Source: Bacteroidota bacterium
Lineage (GTDB): Bacteria; Bacteroidota; Bacteroidia; Bacteroidales; FEN-979
Direction of reading: 5' to 3'
NCBI GenBank assembly: GCA_026391835.1
Contig: JAPLDF010000030.1
Coordinates: 30,360-94,359, forward strand
Length of the DNA: 64,000 bases
Position numbers and translations under genes: made by a program. Below, piece after piece: positions 27,898 to 33,967 of this stretch (its first letter is position 1; the number at the start of each line of letters is the position of its first letter). The notes under the pieces were generated by a model. The model saw nothing but the letters and a program-made list of their open reading frames with translations. It did not search any database and was not told the origin of the DNA.

Positions 27898-28962
27898 ATG
27901 AAAGCTCGGGCGATGATTGTCTGGATATTTGGAATATTGGCAGGTGGCACCATATTGTGTTTTGCCGGGTTTGTTGGATTTTTAATGCTGACAGAATTCT
28001 CCCCGCCTGAACAGTTCAAGCCTGAAATAAGTGGAAATGGCAGGCGAATGGACCCTTCGAAGCGTGAATTCACCTTTATGACCTGGAATATCGGTTATGC
28101 CGGGTTGGGCAGTGAACAGGATTTTTTTTATGACGGCGGCAAAAAGGTCATTCCTGAACAGCATCAATGCAGCCAATACTTTGACGGAATAAAAAGACAG
28201 GTGAAAGCCCATGATACGGTTGATTTTATTTTTCTCCAGGAAATTGATGTACATGCAAAAAGATCTTGGTTTACCGATGAAGTTTCAGGACTTTCGGCAT
28301 TGTTGCCTGAATTTGCCAGGGTATATGCAACAAATTACGATTGCCGGTTTGTGCCGGTGCCTGTTCGGAAACCAATGGGGCGGGTTGTTTCCGGCCTGGC
28401 GGCGTGGTCGCAGTTCATGCCGGTGCAGGCGGAAGTCCGCTATTATGACGCTTTTTTCCCATGGCCCAAACGTCTTGTCTTTCTGAAAAGGTGCTTTATC
28501 CTGCTCCGGTTCGGCCTTGACAATGGCAGGGAGCTGGTGGTCATCAATACACACAATTCGGCTTTTGACTCAACGGGGGCCCTTCGGAAAAGGGAGCTTT
28601 ACATCCTTGATTCAACAATGAAATCTGAATACCTTCGCGGCAACTATGTGGTTGCCGGGGGCGACTGGAACAGCAACCCCCGGGGTTTCAATGTCGCTTC
28701 GATCGGCCCGGGTGACCTTGGAACGGGTGTCGATCCTCCAATTGAACCCGGCTTTTTACCGGGCTGGCAGTTCGTTTTTGACCCGGGCCATGCAACCAAC
28801 CGTTACCTGGATAGCCCTTATAAGAGGGGTGTGACGAAAACAACCATCATCGATTTTTTTGTTATTTCACCCAATATCGAAGTGAAAAGCATTTGCGCCA
28901 TCCCGATGGGGTTTGCCTGTTCCGATCATCAGCCGGTATTGATGTCCGTGAAGCTGAAGTAG
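27898..28962 (+). CDS. Endonuclease/exonuclease/phosphatase-family protein
   Basis: Member of the EEP superfamily (DNase I-like fold), which includes metal-dependent nucleases and lipid or nucleotide phosphodiesterases. An N-terminal hydrophobic segment (about residues 5-33) anchors or exports it. Superfamily motifs in order: MTWNIGYAG (metal-binding Asn), FLQEIDVHAKRS (catalytic Glu), INTHNSAFDS, GGDWNSNP (Asp/Asn), and CSDHQPVLMSV (Asp-His). The substrate is unknown; export suggests an extracytoplasmic phosphodiesterase. Divergent from the GH3-LysE operon with a gap of 158 bases that shows no exact TAnnTTTG. Confidence 0.88.
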   Translation: MKARAMIVWIFGILAGGTILCFAGFVGFLMLTEFSPPEQFKPEISGNGRRMDPSKREFTFMTWNIGYAGLGSEQDFFYDGGKKVIPEQHQCSQYFDGIKRQVKAHDTVDFIFLQEIDVHAKRSWFTDEVSGLSALLPEFARVYATNYDCRFVPVPVRKPMGRVVSGLAAWSQFMPVQAEVRYYDAFFPWPKRLVFLKRCFILLRFGLDNGRELVVINTHNSAFDSTGALRKRELYILDSTMKSEYLRGNYVVAGGDWNSNPRGFNVASIGPGDLGTGVDPPIEPGFLPGWQFVFDPGHATNRYLDSPYKRGVTKTTIIDFFVISPNIEVKSICAIPMGFACSDHQPVLMSVKLK

Positions 28963-29048
28963 GCATTAACAAGGATAAACCGCCTTTAACTTCTTAACTA
29001 CACATGACCTGCTTTTTTTGAAACTCATTATTATAAACTAACTTTTCA

Positions 29049-30212
29049 ATGAATGTTGACAAATTAATTAACGGACAAATACCAATTCAAATAATTGATG
29101 ATGAAGAAAAATTGGCAGCGCTGGCAGGTTGGTTGAGTATTGTAAAAGAATTTTCTTTTGATACGGAATTTGACAGGTTCAAGCGGGGATATGGATTTCA
29201 ACTGCTGCTTTTGCAAATATTTGACGGGGCAACCTGTTTTATCATAGATGCCGTCATGATCAAAGACCTGAAACCTTTATGGCCTGTCTTTGAAAATGAA
29301 AGTATTTGTAAGATTGTCTATTCCGGCAGGGAAGATGTTGATTTGCTGAAGAGAAAAGGATGCAGTCCAAAAAATGTTTTTGATGTCCAAGTTGCTTCAG
29401 CCCTGTGCAACAGGAGCGAAAAGTCATTCTCCAAGTTGCTTAAGTCAGTTTTTGGAATAGAATTGGACAAATCCCTGCAGACCTCCGACTGGATAAAGAG
29501 GCCACTGGATTTAGCGCAGATTATCTATGCCAGCAATGATGTCATTCACCTGATATTGTTAAAATCAATGTTGGAAATTGAGGCAGAAGACAGGAATGTA
29601 TCTGGTTTTATCCGGGAGGAAAACTGGTTGCTCGAGCTTTCAACCACCAAAGATTTCGCCCCGAAGCTTTCATCAAAACAACTTCGGACATTTTCGGAAT
29701 ACCATCAGGAAAAACTGCTTGAATTGTTCATGGTAAGAGACCGGATTGCCCGGAACCTGAATATGCCACCGTATCAAATTGTGAGCGACACCCAACTCGA
29801 GGATATTTTAAAAGACACAACCACTTTTATCGGAAATCCGTTTGTTAAAGGATTTTCCAGGAAATTTCTTTCAAAGGATCATTACAAAAGGGAATTTCTT
29901 GAGATCGTCTGCAGGGTTGATGATACAATTGACTGGAACCGGCCAAAAGAACGATATGTTGCTGCCACCGGCCCGGGTTTTGATAAAGCCAAAAGAGATG
30001 AACTGCTTGATTTGAGATATCACCCGTTTAAATCCGAGGTCATCAGCAGGTATGGAGAAAATGCCGCAGAATTTATCATTGCCGGGTTATCCCGGAAATT
30101 GAGTTTCCCGGAGATCGATTTTGATGAGTGGAAGAAATATCAGATAGAGCTCTACCGCCAGATAATTGGTCTGCAGGAACAACTGGCAGATAATGAACAT
30201 CCCCTGAATTGA
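29049..30212 (+). CDS. rnd: Ribonuclease D-like 3'-5' exonuclease
   Basis: DEDDy-family exonuclease acting on RNA 3' ends, in RNase D proteins on tRNA precursors. Exo I is FDTEFDR (Asp38, Glu40), Exo II YSGREDVDLLKR and Exo III IIYASNDVIHL (Tyr and Asp), then a helical region with an HRDC-like domain (about 215-290, around VRDRIARNLNMPPYQIVSDTQL). At 387 residues it fits bacterial RNase D. The sequence is richer in A+T than the next gene. Gap to the pseudouridine synthase is 62 bases with an apparent -7 element, so the two may be transcribed separately. Confidence 0.9.
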   Translation: MNVDKLINGQIPIQIIDDEEKLAALAGWLSIVKEFSFDTEFDRFKRGYGFQLLLLQIFDGATCFIIDAVMIKDLKPLWPVFENESICKIVYSGREDVDLLKRKGCSPKNVFDVQVASALCNRSEKSFSKLLKSVFGIELDKSLQTSDWIKRPLDLAQIIYASNDVIHLILLKSMLEIEAEDRNVSGFIREENWLLELSTTKDFAPKLSSKQLRTFSEYHQEKLLELFMVRDRIARNLNMPPYQIVSDTQLEDILKDTTTFIGNPFVKGFSRKFLSKDHYKREFLEIVCRVDDTIDWNRPKERYVAATGPGFDKAKRDELLDLRYHPFKSEVISRYGENAAEFIIAGLSRKLSFPEIDFDEWKKYQIELYRQIIGLQEQLADNEHPLN

Positions 30213-30223
30213 CATTTTGTGCT

Positions 30224-30231
30224 TAAATTTG
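30224..30231 (+). promoter_or_regulatory. -7 element TAAATTTG
   Basis: Exact TAnnTTTG match in the gap after the RNase D-like gene, 43 bases before the pseudouridine synthase ATG. Confidence 0.45.
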
Positions 30232-30274
30232 CAAACCCGGAGGCATCTGAACAGGGGGCAATAACGGTAAAATC

Positions 30275-31150
30275 ATGAAAGTAAAAATCACCACGGAAAC
30301 ATCCCTTCTGGAGTACATGCTGGGGGAACTCCAGTCGGCATCAAAAACAACAGCAAAGAACAAGATCGTTCACGGCAATGTGCGGGTAAACGGGAAGATG
30401 GTCACCAACCCCGCCACGGTGCTGAAGGTTGGAGATGCCGTTGAATATGTGAAACAGGCAGTTAAGATCAACAAGGTCAAGCCGCCCTACCAGGTGCTGT
30501 TTGAAGATGACGCCATCCTGGTTGCGGTAAAACCTGCCGGTTTGCTCACCATCGGCGACCGGGGGCTTGGGGGCACGTCATTTTACCAGCAGATGGCGGC
30601 CTACGTCAAGGAAAACACAAAAGGGAGGGAGCGGTTGTTTGTTGTTCACAGGCTCGACCGCGAAGTTTCCGGGATCCTGCTTTTCGCCAAAAGCGAGAAG
30701 ATCCAGGAGGAGATCAAGAACCATTGGATGGACACCAAAAAGTTATACTATGCCTTGGTCGAAGGGCAGCCCAAAGAGGACAAAGGTACCATCCGCAGCT
30801 GGCTGGTTGAAGGACGGGACCAGAAAGTCTATTCGGTCAAAATGGAAGAAGGCGCCAAACTCGGGATCACACACTACCGGGTAATGGACCGCACACCTGA
30901 TTATGCGCTGCTGGAAGTCGAACTGGAAACCGGCCGCAAGAACCAGATCCGGGTTCACCTGTCGGAGATGAATTGCCCGGTTGTCGGCGACCGGCGATAC
31001 GGCGCCGACGCGCAATACGAGCGACGGATCCGGCTGCATGCCTTCTATCTTTCAATCCGTCACCCGGTAACAGGCAACCTCATCGACTTTAAAAGCAAAA
31101 TGCCCAAAGGGTTCATCGAATTGAAACCCGGCGACGAAAAATACAAATAG
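30275..31150 (+). CDS. RluA-family RNA pseudouridine synthase
   Basis: Converts uridine to pseudouridine in rRNA or tRNA. N-terminal S4-like RNA-binding segment (about 1-65, KNKIVHGNVRVNGKMV), then the catalytic domain with the RluA signature HRLDREVSGILLFAKS, nucleophile Asp128, and the later motif GRKNQIRVHLSEMNCPVVGDRRYG. At 291 residues it is a compact family member; which uridine it modifies cannot be told. It ends convergently with a TrmH-type methyltransferase, with a long perfect inverted repeat between. Confidence 0.94.
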   Translation: MKVKITTETSLLEYMLGELQSASKTTAKNKIVHGNVRVNGKMVTNPATVLKVGDAVEYVKQAVKINKVKPPYQVLFEDDAILVAVKPAGLLTIGDRGLGGTSFYQQMAAYVKENTKGRERLFVVHRLDREVSGILLFAKSEKIQEEIKNHWMDTKKLYYALVEGQPKEDKGTIRSWLVEGRDQKVYSVKMEEGAKLGITHYRVMDRTPDYALLEVELETGRKNQIRVHLSEMNCPVVGDRRYGADAQYERRIRLHAFYLSIRHPVTGNLIDFKSKMPKGFIELKPGDEKYK

Positions 31151-31154
31151 CCCC

Positions 31155-31201
31155 ACTCCTCCTTTGGAAGGAGGAGCTACTTCTCCTTCCAAAGGAGGAG
31201 T
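31155..31201. repeat. Perfect 19-bp inverted repeat between convergent genes
   Basis: Arms 31155-31173 (ACTCCTCCTTTGGAAGGAG) and 31183-31201, perfectly complementary, with a 9-base spacer. The right arm touches the stop codon of the methyltransferase gene. Each arm itself contains a CTCCTTTGGAAGGAG-like quasi-palindrome. A bidirectional 3'-end hairpin is plausible, but no T-run follows on the plus strand. Confidence 0.75.
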
Positions 31202-32001
31202 TACAAAAAACCCCTTTGCCGCATCGCCTCAAAAACAACGATGGCCGCTGATGCCGATACATTCATGGAGTCGATTTTCCCCCTCATGGGGATTTTTATG
31301 AGATCGTCGGCCTCTTCAAGCCAGGTGCTGCTCAACCCGTTCGCTTCCGATCCCATGACAATGGCAGCCGGCTGGCAGAAATCCGTTTCATGGTAGAAGT
31401 GGCTGGCTGTAAGCGCTGTTCCGAGGATTTTAATGCCGGCACCACGCATCCAGGCGATGGCATCCCCTGAGGCAGCGGTAACTATGGGCATGCTAAAGAT
31501 GCAGCCAATGCTTGAGCGGATTGCGTTGGGATTGTATATGTCTGTTTGCGGGTCGCAGATAATCACGGCATCAAGGTTGGCAGCGTCGGCGGTCCGGAGA
31601 AGGGCCCCCAGGTTTCCCGGTTTTTCCACGGTCTCAAGAACCAGCAGGAGTGGCTGTTTGCCGAGCAGCAAATCACTAAAAACCTGCCGCCTTGGTTCGG
31701 CCAGGGCGATTAAACCGCCACTGTCCCTGCGGTAGGCCATGCGGTTAAAAACATCCGGCGATACTTCGATCATTTCTGTGTGCTTTTCCTCTGCGGCCAA
31801 TGACTTCAGGTCGGCAGCCGAAACCAGGCCCGGGCAATATAAAAGATCCGTAATGTTGAACCCGCTCATGATGGCAAGCCTTATTTCACGAAGGCCTTCG
31901 ATCACGATCCGGTTTTGTTCCTTTCGGGCCCGGGGTTTATCGCTGAGGAGCAGCACATTTTTTATCAGCGGGTTCTGCAAACTTGAGATGACTTTGACCA
32001 T
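31201..32001 (-). CDS. TrmH/SpoU-family RNA 2'-O-methyltransferase
   Basis: SAM-dependent methyltransferase of the SPOUT (trefoil knot) class acting on ribose of rRNA or tRNA. N-terminal substrate-binding domain (about 1-95, VISSLQNPLIKNVLLL and RIVIEGLREI), then motif 1 (KPGNLGALLRTADAANLDAVI), motif 2 (IVMGSEANGLS) and motif 3 (IPMRGKIDSMNVSASAAI) that form the knot and bind SAM. 266 residues, as in RlmB-like proteins. A 15-base gap separates it from the sorting-domain relic upstream. Confidence 0.95.
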   Translation of the reverse strand: MVKVISSLQNPLIKNVLLLSDKPRARKEQNRIVIEGLREIRLAIMSGFNITDLLYCPGLVSAADLKSLAAEEKHTEMIEVSPDVFNRMAYRRDSGGLIALAEPRRQVFSDLLLGKQPLLLVLETVEKPGNLGALLRTADAANLDAVIICDPQTDIYNPNAIRSSIGCIFSMPIVTAASGDAIAWMRGAGIKILGTALTASHFYHETDFCQPAAIVMGSEANGLSSTWLEEADDLIKIPMRGKIDSMNVSASAAIVVFEAMRQRGFL

Positions 32002-32016
32002 ATGGGATTGAAAGTG

Positions 32017-32202
32017 TCAGTTTTTCACGATTTTCACCACCCGGGTCTCTTTTGAACTCCGGATTTCTGCCAGGCAGATGCCTTTTGCCCAGCCATTCAT
32101 GTCGAGCTTCAGCCGGTACTGGTTTTCCCGGGGGATGACCACAAAGTTACGCATCTTCAGTCCCGAAATAGCAGTGGCCCCCAAAACACCGAAAATCCCC
32201 AA
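32017..32202 (-). pseudogene. Orphan T9SS sorting-domain relic
   Basis: About 60 codons resembling only the last half of a type IX sorting domain: a segment like IFGVLGATAISGLKMRN, then ENQYRLKLDMNGWAKGICLAEI and SSKETRVVKIVKN before the stop. Such domains normally follow a large exported protein. Here there is no ATG before the middle of the segment, an in-frame stop lies about 45 bases above the TTG at 32202, and no signal peptide exists. It is best read as the remaining 3' end of a deleted secreted-protein gene. A small expressed protein is less likely. Confidence 0.6.
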
Positions 32203-32357
32203 AACAGTGTTATTAATAAAACAGGTCCCGTCGTTTTTGCATTAATAAATCGACGAAAAACAACAATTTTTATATGTTTATTGAACAGGTTCACAACGAA
32301 ATAGAAAATATTTTATTTTTTTTTTCGGTTCTTTGTCGAAGATTAAAAAATAGTATC

Positions 32358-32365
32358 TACATTTG
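32358..32365 (+). promoter_or_regulatory. -7 element TACATTTG before the Rrf2 gene
   Basis: Exact TAnnTTTG match 24 bases before ATG 32390; a TTTG at 32332-32335 lies 22 bases further up as a possible -33. The element overlaps GTATCTA (32353-32359), the reverse complement of a motif in the next promoter region. Confidence 0.5.
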
Positions 32366-32389
32366 CGTATTCAAATACCAGAATTAACC

Positions 32390-32788
32390 ATGTCTAAGAT
32401 TTTTGCCCTCTCCGAAGCCTCTTCGATCGCAATTCACAGCATGGTTTTGATTGCCCGCTCCGGAAACGGCATTAATGCGGTAAAGATCGCCGAAATTACC
32501 GGATTTTCAAAAAACCACATTGCGAAAGTTTTACAGCGTCTGGTAAAAAACGACATGCTTAAATCCGTGCGTGGCCCTTCAGGCGGTTTCTCCATGAAAA
32601 TGGAGCCTAAAAATGTCAGCCTGCTTGATATCTACCAGTCCATCGAAGGACAACTTGATGTCGGCGAATGCCCCTTATCTTATGATCTCTGCGGTTTTGA
32701 CCGCTGTCTGATGGGAACAGTCGTGAATAAACTGACAACAGAATTCAAAAAATTCCTGCACGAACAAACATTGCAATCATATCTTTGA
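32390..32788 (+). CDS. Rrf2-family transcriptional regulator with three clustered cysteines
   Basis: Repressor-like regulator, 132 residues from ATG 32390. A winged helix occupies about 1-80 (IAEITGFSKNHIAKVLQRLV is the DNA-reading part, KSVRGPSGGFSM the wing). Three cysteines follow in ECPLSYDLCGFDRCLMG (spacing CX6CX4C), the position where NsrR, IscR and RsrR hold an iron-sulfur cluster. NsrR uses this cluster to sense nitric oxide. The next genes include a ferredoxin-like protein and NO reductase, so it is probably the NO or redox sensor of this operon. The upstream open frame from 32363 (TTG) is discarded because it would overlap the promoter. Confidence 0.92.
   Translation: MSKIFALSEASSIAIHSMVLIARSGNGINAVKIAEITGFSKNHIAKVLQRLVKNDMLKSVRGPSGGFSMKMEPKNVSLLDIYQSIEGQLDVGECPLSYDLCGFDRCLMGTVVNKLTTEFKKFLHEQTLQSYL
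32780..32787 (+). promoter_or_regulatory. -7 element TATCTTTG for the ferredoxin-norB operon
   Basis: Exact TAnnTTTG match overlapping the last Rrf2 codons, 53 bases before the ATG at 32841. It would start the operon independently of the Rrf2 promoter. Confidence 0.4.
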
Positions 32789-32810
32789 TTTTTTTTGTCT
32801 TTAAACAGGC

Positions 32811-32826
32811 AATTAGATACCTAATT
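32811..32826. promoter_or_regulatory. Candidate Rrf2 operator AATTAGATACCTAATT
   Basis: Six-base inverted arms AATTAG/CTAATT around ATAC, just downstream of the predicted start of the second transcript. It contains TAGATAC, whose reverse complement GTATCTA overlaps the Rrf2 -7 element. The match is short and could be chance. Confidence 0.3.
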
Positions 32827-32840
32827 ACACCTATAATTAT

Positions 32841-33722
32841 ATGAAACGGAAAATTATTCAGATCGACGAAGAAAAATGCAACGGATGCGGCATTTGTATT
32901 CCCAACTGTCACGAAGGAGCCATGCAGCTTATCGACGGGAAGGCAAGGCTTATCAGCGATTTGTTCTGCGATGGTCTTGGTGCATGCATTGGCCATTGCC
33001 CCGAAGGTGCCATTGAGATCATTGAGCGTGAAGCCGAACCCTATGATGAGCGGAAGGTGATGGAGGTCATGGTTCCCAAGGGAAGGAATACCATCCTTGC
33101 TCACCTGGACCATCTGCGTGATCACAACGAAACGGAATTTTTACAACAGGCAATAGACTATTTAAAAGAAAACAACATTATGATGAATCCAAACTTACAG
33201 GCGGGGCATGCCCCGTCCCAGCCCGAATCCCATGGTGAATGTGGATGCCCCGGCTCGATGGCAAAAGATTTTCGTGAAAACACGGTGGTAGTTTCGGGGC
33301 AATCCGATTCGGGGCATGCCCCGAATCTACATGCCGCCAAATCCGAATTGCAGCAATGGCCCGTGCAATTGCACCTGCTTAACCCGCAGGCCTCCTATTT
33401 CAAAAATGCAGATGTGGTGCTTGCCGCCGACTGTGCAGCCTTTGCAATGGGTAATTTCCATGAACGCTTCCTCAAAGGAAAATCCCTTGCCATTGCCTGT
33501 CCGAAACTTGACAGCAACAAGGAATCCTACGTCCAGAAACTCACCTCCATGATCGCCGACACCAGGATCAACTCCCTCACAGTGGTGATGATGGAGGTAC
33601 CCTGTTGCGGGGGGCTCCTTCTCATGGCGCAAACGGCCCGGACCAATGCCGGCCGGAACATCCCCATCAAGCAGGCCATCGTCAGCCTGCTGGGCGAGGT
33701 CACCCAGGAGGACTGGGTCTGA
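32841..33722 (+). CDS. Ferredoxin-like 4Fe-4S protein with C-terminal Cys region
   Basis: Cytoplasmic iron-sulfur protein of 293 residues. The N-terminal ferredoxin region has CNGCGICIPNC (Cys13, 16, 19, 23) and a variant second set FCDGLGACIGHCP (Cys43, 49, 53). A helical stretch follows (about 65-115), then a low-complexity linker (about 115-170) and a conserved C-terminal domain with VVLAADCAAFAMGNFH, IACPKLDSN and MMEVPCCGGL, whose cysteines may bind another centre. The family is common in anaerobes, often near Rrf2 regulators and hydroxylamine or NO detoxification genes; its exact reaction is not established. Two GCATGC-cored palindromes sit in the linker, each coding GHAP in frame. It lies between the Rrf2 gene and norB, probably as electron carrier or sensor. 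Confidence 0.85.
   Translation: MKRKIIQIDEEKCNGCGICIPNCHEGAMQLIDGKARLISDLFCDGLGACIGHCPEGAIEIIEREAEPYDERKVMEVMVPKGRNTILAHLDHLRDHNETEFLQQAIDYLKENNIMMNPNLQAGHAPSQPESHGECGCPGSMAKDFRENTVVVSGQSDSGHAPNLHAAKSELQQWPVQLHLLNPQASYFKNADVVLAADCAAFAMGNFHERFLKGKSLAIACPKLDSNKESYVQKLTSMIADTRINSLTVVMMEVPCCGGLLLMAQTARTNAGRNIPIKQAIVSLLGEVTQEDWV
33202..33327. repeat. Two GCATGC-cored palindromes inside the ferredoxin-like gene
   Basis: CGGGGCATGCCCCG at 33202-33215 and a perfect 22-bp palindrome with the same core and GATTC/GAATC flanks at 33306-33327. Both fall in the variable linker and in the same reading frame, so each encodes Gly-His-Ala-Pro. Confidence 0.85.
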
Positions 33723-33735
33723 GCCACGGAGGTAA

Positions 33736-33948
33736 GGGCGGGTTCTTCCCCGCCCCATGGATAAAGAAGTAAGGGCGGGTTCTGAACCCGCCCCAACGTA
33801 AAAAGCGGTAAGGGCGGGCTCAGAACCCGCCCCAACATAAAAAGCGGTAAGGGCGGGCTCTTCCCCGCCCCAATATAAAAAGCGGTAAGGGCGGGCTCTT
33901 CCCCGCCCCAATATAAAAAGCGGTAAGGGCGGGTTCAGAACCCGCCCC
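33736..33948. repeat. Six-copy hairpin array upstream of norB
   Basis: Six hairpins at 33736-33756, 33773-33794, 33812-33833, 33851-33871, 33889-33909 and 33927-33948, with a 37-39-bp period. All keep the 7-bp stem GGGCGGG/CCCGCCC. Copies 2 and 6 extend to a perfect 9-bp stem with a 3-base loop (CTG or CAG), copy 3 has one mismatch, and copies 1, 4 and 5 have a TTCTTC or CTCTTC loop. Linkers are A+T-rich (AATATAAAAAGCGGTAA). They fill the whole 245-base gap and end about 20 bases before the norB ATG. Confidence 0.92.
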
Positions 33949-33967
33949 AACATAAAAAAAATACATC

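Noticed and set aside
33736..33948. CRISPR array
   Set aside because: The repeats are short hairpins with near-identical A+T-rich linkers, not unique spacers of 30 or more bases, and no cas genes are present.
33327..33953. 208-codon minus-strand frame across the hairpin array
   Set aside because: Its repeated residues come from translating the hairpin units, and the remainder is antisense to the ferredoxin-like gene.
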